From NCBI GenBank assembly GCA_023230455.1, contig JALNXH010000026.1, positions 1 through 42,274 on the forward strand: a stretch of 42,274 nucleotides of DNA, read 5' to 3'. Positions 39,551-42,274 of this stretch are shown in pieces. The DNA comes from Rhodocyclaceae bacterium (GTDB lineage Bacteria; Pseudomonadota; Gammaproteobacteria; Burkholderiales; Rhodocyclaceae). Position numbers and translations under genes: made by a program. A model generated the notes under the pieces. That model was not told where the DNA came from. It made no database searches and was given only the letters and a program-made list of their open reading frames with translations. Numbering within the stretch: the first letter of the stretch is position 1; each line of letters starts with the position of its first letter.

Positions 39551-40318
39551 TCAATCCGCCAGTTCCGCCAGCACCGGGGCGTGATCGGACGGGCGTTCGA
39601 GCCTGCGCGGCGCGGTGTCCACCAAACAGGTCCGGCAGCGTTCGGCCAGCGGCCCGGAGAGCAGGATGTGGTCGATGCGCAAGCCCAGGTTGCGACGGAA
39701 ACCAGCCGCCCGGTAGTCCCACCAGCTGAAGCTCTTTTCGGGCTGGTCGAACAGGCGAAAAGCATCCCGCAGCCCGAGGCAGGCCAGCTTGCGGAATGCT
39801 GCGCGCTCGGCATCCGAGCAGAGGATCTGTCCCTGCCAGGCGACGGGATCATGCACGTCGCGGTCTTCCGGGGCGATGTTGTAGTCGCCGAGCAAAGCTA
39901 GACGCGGATGGCGCGCAATTTCGTCCGCCAGCCAATCCTGTAGCGCGTTCAGCCAGCGCAATTTGTATTCGTATTTCTCGGCGCCGACTGCCTGCCCGTT
40001 GGGGATATAGACGCAGACTAGGCGCACGCCCTTCACCGTTGCGGCAATCACGCGCTTCTGTGCATCGGCGAAAGCCGGTATGTCGCGCAGAACGTCCTCG
40101 GGCTCGCTGCGGCTGAGGATCGCCACGCCGTTGTAAGTCTTCTGCCCGTTGTGGATCGCCCGGTAACCGGCCGCGGCGAGCGCGTCGAACGGGAACCCCG
40201 TGTCCTCGGTCTTGGTCTCCTGCAGACAGAGCGCATCCGGCTGCTGGGCGGCCAGCCAGTCGAGCACATGGGGCAGGCGGACCTTGAGAGAGTTGACGTT
40301 CCAGGTGGCTATCTTCAT
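39551..40318 (-). CDS. xth: Exodeoxyribonuclease III (AP endonuclease)
   Basis: 255 aa, the expected length. It repairs abasic sites and 3' blocked ends. It starts MKIATWNVNSLKVRLPHVLDWL and carries the metal-ligand glutamate E34 in CLQETKTED, GDYNIAPEDRDVHDP with catalytic Asp and Asn, FSWWDYR, GLRIDHILLS, and the catalytic His in RPSDHAPVLAEL. It has its own transcription unit on minus, 78 bases upstream of DUF2892, so the two may be cotranscribed in part. The 168-base region upstream (40319-40486) is shared with the divergent PilZ gene. Confidence 0.96.
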   Translation of the reverse strand: MKIATWNVNSLKVRLPHVLDWLAAQQPDALCLQETKTEDTGFPFDALAAAGYRAIHNGQKTYNGVAILSRSEPEDVLRDIPAFADAQKRVIAATVKGVRLVCVYIPNGQAVGAEKYEYKLRWLNALQDWLADEIARHPRLALLGDYNIAPEDRDVHDPVAWQGQILCSDAERAAFRKLACLGLRDAFRLFDQPEKSFSWWDYRAAGFRRNLGLRIDHILLSGPLAERCRTCLVDTAPRRLERPSDHAPVLAELAD

Positions 40319-40486
40319 GTCGGGTATGTGCTTCGGCTGTCACTGTGGGAGTCCGGCGATTCTTTTACAGGCGTGTCCGGTCGGTGGGGAGCTAGTATAG
40401 TTGTCGCCACTCAGCAAAGGATCGGCCCACGACGGTCGCCAATGCGAATCAAGGGACATCGAGCCCGTCACGGAAAGGAGATGACT

Positions 40487-40855
40487 ATGTCGCCCGTTGC
40501 CGAAAAGCGCCGTTTCTGGCGTGCGGCGTTCAATGCTCCGGCGCGCCTGATCGACGACCGCGGAACCACGACGGTTTCGGTGATCGATCTTTCGCTGCAC
40601 GGCGCTTTGGTGGAAGCGCCGCAGAACTGGTCAGGCGGCATGGGCGATCAATGTCGCCTCACGCTCGAACTGAGCGCCGCGGTTTCGATCATTCTCGAAG
40701 CGACGGTGGTGCATATCAAGGGAACCCAGGTCGGCTTGCGTTGCGACCACATCGATCTCGACAGCATTACCCATTTGCGTCGCCTGGTGGAGCTGAATGC
40801 GGGAGACCCGCAGCTGCTGGATCGGGAAGTCGCCCATTTGTTGAATCCGTCGTAA
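40487..40855 (+). CDS. PilZ-domain protein (putative c-di-GMP receptor)
   Basis: 122 aa, a stand-alone PilZ domain. Both c-di-GMP binding motifs are present: RxxxR (R8 to R12, in RRFWR) and DxSxxG (D34-G39, DLSLHG). A hydrophobic core follows (LTLELSAAVSIILEATVVHIKGTQVGLRC). The ATG at 40487 is preceded by AAGGAG with 6 bases spacing; the ATG two codons earlier would be directly adjacent to it. It probably acts as an adaptor for an unknown output. It has no visible partner gene. The diguanylate cyclase in this window lies 16 kb away. Confidence 0.88.
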   Translation: MSPVAEKRRFWRAAFNAPARLIDDRGTTTVSVIDLSLHGALVEAPQNWSGGMGDQCRLTLELSAAVSIILEATVVHIKGTQVGLRCDHIDLDSITHLRRLVELNAGDPQLLDREVAHLLNPS

Positions 40856-40865
40856 AACGCGCTGG

Positions 40866-40880
40866 TTGCCATGCTGGCAA
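40866..40880. promoter_or_regulatory. Palindrome upstream of the SnoaL-like gene
   Basis: TTGCCA-TGC-TGGCAA is a perfect 15-base palindrome 18 bases before the SnoaL-like start and just before its ribosome binding site AGGGAGG (40887-40893). It is followed by an A-run rather than T, so it is not a + strand terminator. An operator role is inference. Confidence 0.35.
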
Positions 40881-40898
40881 AAAATCAGGGAGGAAAGC

Positions 40899-41456
40899 AT
40901 GACCGCAACAACCCCGTCCGATCTTGCCGCGGCCGTTGGCGAACTTGCCGCCCGAGAGGCCATCCGGGATGTGATCTACCGCTATTGCCATGGCATCGAC
41001 CGGCGCGACTGGGCGGTGCTCAACGGCGTCTTCTGGCCGGACTCGAAACTCGAATACGGTCTCTACAACGACAGCGGCGCGGGATTCGCCACCGTCATCG
41101 AGCAACTGTTCGGCGGGATCGGGATGGGCGTCACCATGCACTTCATCGGCAACTGCATCCTGCGCGTGAACGGCGCCAGCGCCGACGGCGAGACCTACGT
41201 GCATGCGCTGCACCAGGTACCGCAGCCCGACGGACGCCAGGCCGACCTGGTGATCGGCGCGCGCTATCTCGACAGCTTCGCCTGCCGCAACGGCGAATGG
41301 CGCATCGCGCTGCGCAAGGTGGTCTTCGACTGGGTGCGCGACTACGGCGATAGCGGCGACTGGGCGGTGGGTGCCTTTGGCATCACGGCGGCCACCGCGC
41401 ATATCGGCAAGCCGGGCGTGGTCGAACGGCCGGCCTTCAGCGCCGCGCTGCGCTGA
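40899..41456 (+). CDS. SnoaL-like / NTF2-fold domain protein
   Basis: 185 aa. It resembles the SnoaL_4/NTF2 fold: the N-terminal helix AREAIRDVIYRYCHGIDRRDWAVLNGVFWPD is the family hallmark (YxxxxDxxDW). Downstream strands include HFIGNCILRVNGASADGETYVHALH and the C-terminal WRIALRKVVFDWVRD. Relatives include ring-hydroxylating dioxygenase beta subunits, steroid isomerases and dehydratases, so the reaction cannot be named. The ATG has a strong AGGGAGG ribosome binding site. It ends 29 bases before the convergent HEPN-motif gene. Confidence 0.85.
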   Translation: MTATTPSDLAAAVGELAAREAIRDVIYRYCHGIDRRDWAVLNGVFWPDSKLEYGLYNDSGAGFATVIEQLFGGIGMGVTMHFIGNCILRVNGASADGETYVHALHQVPQPDGRQADLVIGARYLDSFACRNGEWRIALRKVVFDWVRDYGDSGDWAVGAFGITAATAHIGKPGVVERPAFSAALR

Positions 41457-41485
41457 GGGCCGCAGCCTTCAACCCGAGACGGACC

Positions 41486-42142
41486 CTATCCCGTCGTCCA
41501 GCCGGCTCCAGTCCTGCCGTTTGAGAAATCGTGGTCTGTCCCTTGTTGTTCTTGATATGTTCCCTCTAGGGCAGAGAGGGTTTCGCGGAGTCCCTTCACA
41601 GCGCGCCTAGCGCGAGAGACCAGCACTTGTTTGTGCCACAACACCGCGGTGGATTCCCAGCCAAAGAACTGGATTAGATCCAGGGCGTCCAAGCAGACCC
41701 GAGGCAGGCCACCCACCTCAAGCGACCAGCCCTTCGGCGTGAAGTGGATGAACTCGTTTCGATACTCGTTAAGGCGCGAAAGGCTGTCGTCGTGGGTCGA
41801 GCCCGGTACGAACGGGCCTGCGCCAATGACGTGGAAGTTCTCTTTGTCTTTAACCTTCTTGTAGAGGTTGAGAAACTCGTCGAGCTTCTCAACTGGGTAC
41901 GGCCCACCGTTCCGGTATGCATCCAGCCACTTCGCGGCAACTCGGTCACGAAGCGCAAGCAAGCCGTTGCCGTTCCAGAGAGCGAGAACCATAAAACCTT
42001 GTGCCGCGTTGTGGAGTGCGATAAGAACCCACTTCCACAGATATGGGTCATCGCCAAGCGCCCTAGCCTGTTGCTCAGCCCATTCGAGTGAACGAACTGC
42101 CTCCTCTCGTTCATCGGTGCGCAAATAGCGGGGCTTGGCCAT
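41486..42142 (-). CDS. Hypothetical HEPN-motif protein, cassette-like gene
   Basis: 218 aa, largely helical, no membrane segment or known domain I can name. It contains LNEYRNEFIHFTPKGWSLE, with R128 and H133 forming an RX4H pattern with a polar Asn after the Arg, as in HEPN-superfamily ribonucleases. The N-terminal WKWVLIALHNAAQGFMVLAL would be a matching HEPN helix. GC content looks lower than its neighbours. Its ATG is only 6 bases from a GTTAGCC-type core (42155-42149), the spacing typical of integron cassette genes. The ribonuclease reading is tentative. Confidence 0.7.
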   Translation of the reverse strand: MAKPRYLRTDEREEAVRSLEWAEQQARALGDDPYLWKWVLIALHNAAQGFMVLALWNGNGLLALRDRVAAKWLDAYRNGGPYPVEKLDEFLNLYKKVKDKENFHVIGAGPFVPGSTHDDSLSRLNEYRNEFIHFTPKGWSLEVGGLPRVCLDALDLIQFFGWESTAVLWHKQVLVSRARRAVKGLRETLSALEGTYQEQQGTDHDFSNGRTGAGWTTG

Positions 42143-42148
42143 GATGGC

Positions 42149-42231
42149 GGCTAACGAATAGCGTTTATCCGCCGCTGAGGGAGAACGGGAAGAGCACGGA
42201 GGGTCATGGCGGCGGATAAACCTCGTTGGAC
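42149..42231 (-). other. attC-like recombination site
   Basis: On minus, an 83-base element begins GTCCAAC, fitting the R'' consensus RYYYAAC, and ends GTTAGCC, fitting GTTRRRY at six of seven positions. Between them, GTTTATCCGCCGC (42163-42175 on plus) and GCGGCGGATAAAC (42209-42221) are perfect inverted 13-mers that would form the L''/L' stem with a 33-base loop. R'' and R' pair at 5 of 7 positions. The length is in the usual attC range (about 57-141). The orientation places the following gene on minus exactly as a cassette gene. No integrase gene is in the window. Confidence 0.5.
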
Positions 42232-42274
42232 TGAACCGCCGGCGTGACGGTCGTTATGGGGATTGTAAGGTGGA

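Noticed and set aside
1..42274. CRISPR array, tRNA genes, insertion sequence or prophage
   Set aside because: No regularly spaced direct repeats, no cloverleaf in the gaps, and no transposase, integrase or phage structural gene was seen on either strand.

Overview
The window looks like a GC-rich chromosome segment of a betaproteobacterium, most likely of the Rhodocyclales type. This rests on gene content and order: argH next to an AlgZ/AlgR pair and hemC-hemD-hemX-hemY; dusB-fis-purH-purD; amgK-murU-pepP-ubiH divergent from lptD-surA-pdxA-rsmA; and ubiquinone (UbiC, UbiA, UbiD, UbiH) chemistry. No database search was possible, so the taxonomic guess is inference.

Layout. Bases 1-160 hold the 3' end of an rRNA operon (5S rRNA and a strong terminator). 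Then, on +, a DUF2802 protein, a SPOR protein, fliW, a RidA protein, recG and ubiC-ubiA-ubiD (336-7428). A separate + unit (7650-9295) encodes an unrecognised membrane protein and a NorE/NorF-like pair, ending in a clear terminator. Around 9.4-10.85 kb lie a molybdopterin (sulfite-oxidase-fold) protein on -, the remnant of a CBS-domain gene on -, and a GNAT acetyltransferase on +. argH and a fused Ser/Thr kinase/cNMP-domain protein run on - (10869-13576). Divergent from them are algZ-algR-like genes, a cNMP-domain MscS-family channel, and hemC-hemD-hemX-hemY (13611-20889).

From 21041 to 33514 almost everything is on -, read right to left: amgK, murU, pepP, ubiH, dusB, fis, purH, purD, a membrane diguanylate cyclase, hemF, and a stand-alone DUF4143 ATPase that looks like an accessory gene. 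From 33641 to 39214 the envelope-biogenesis operon lptD-surA-pdxA-rsmA runs on +. The right end carries a DUF2892 protein and exonuclease III on -, a PilZ protein and a SnoaL-like protein on +, and finally (41486-42274) a lower-GC gene on - preceded by an attC-like hairpin, which suggests an integron-type gene cassette.

How the genes connect. Tetrapyrrole synthesis (hemC, D, X, Y, F), ubiquinone synthesis (ubiC, A, D, H), purine synthesis (purH, D) and outer-membrane assembly (lptD, surA, with murU/amgK recycling peptidoglycan sugars) are the housekeeping core. Second-messenger modules are interleaved: a GGDEF enzyme in the purine operon, a PilZ receptor, and two separate cyclic-nucleotide-domain proteins flanking argH/algZR.

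The least ordinary items are: the attC-like site with its HEPN-motif gene; a perfect 19-bp inverted repeat over the murU start codon; a 36-nt dispersed repeat read in-frame into the N-terminus of UbiH; NorE/NorF-like subunits without any catalytic oxidase or reductase subunit; and the kinase-cNMP fusion.
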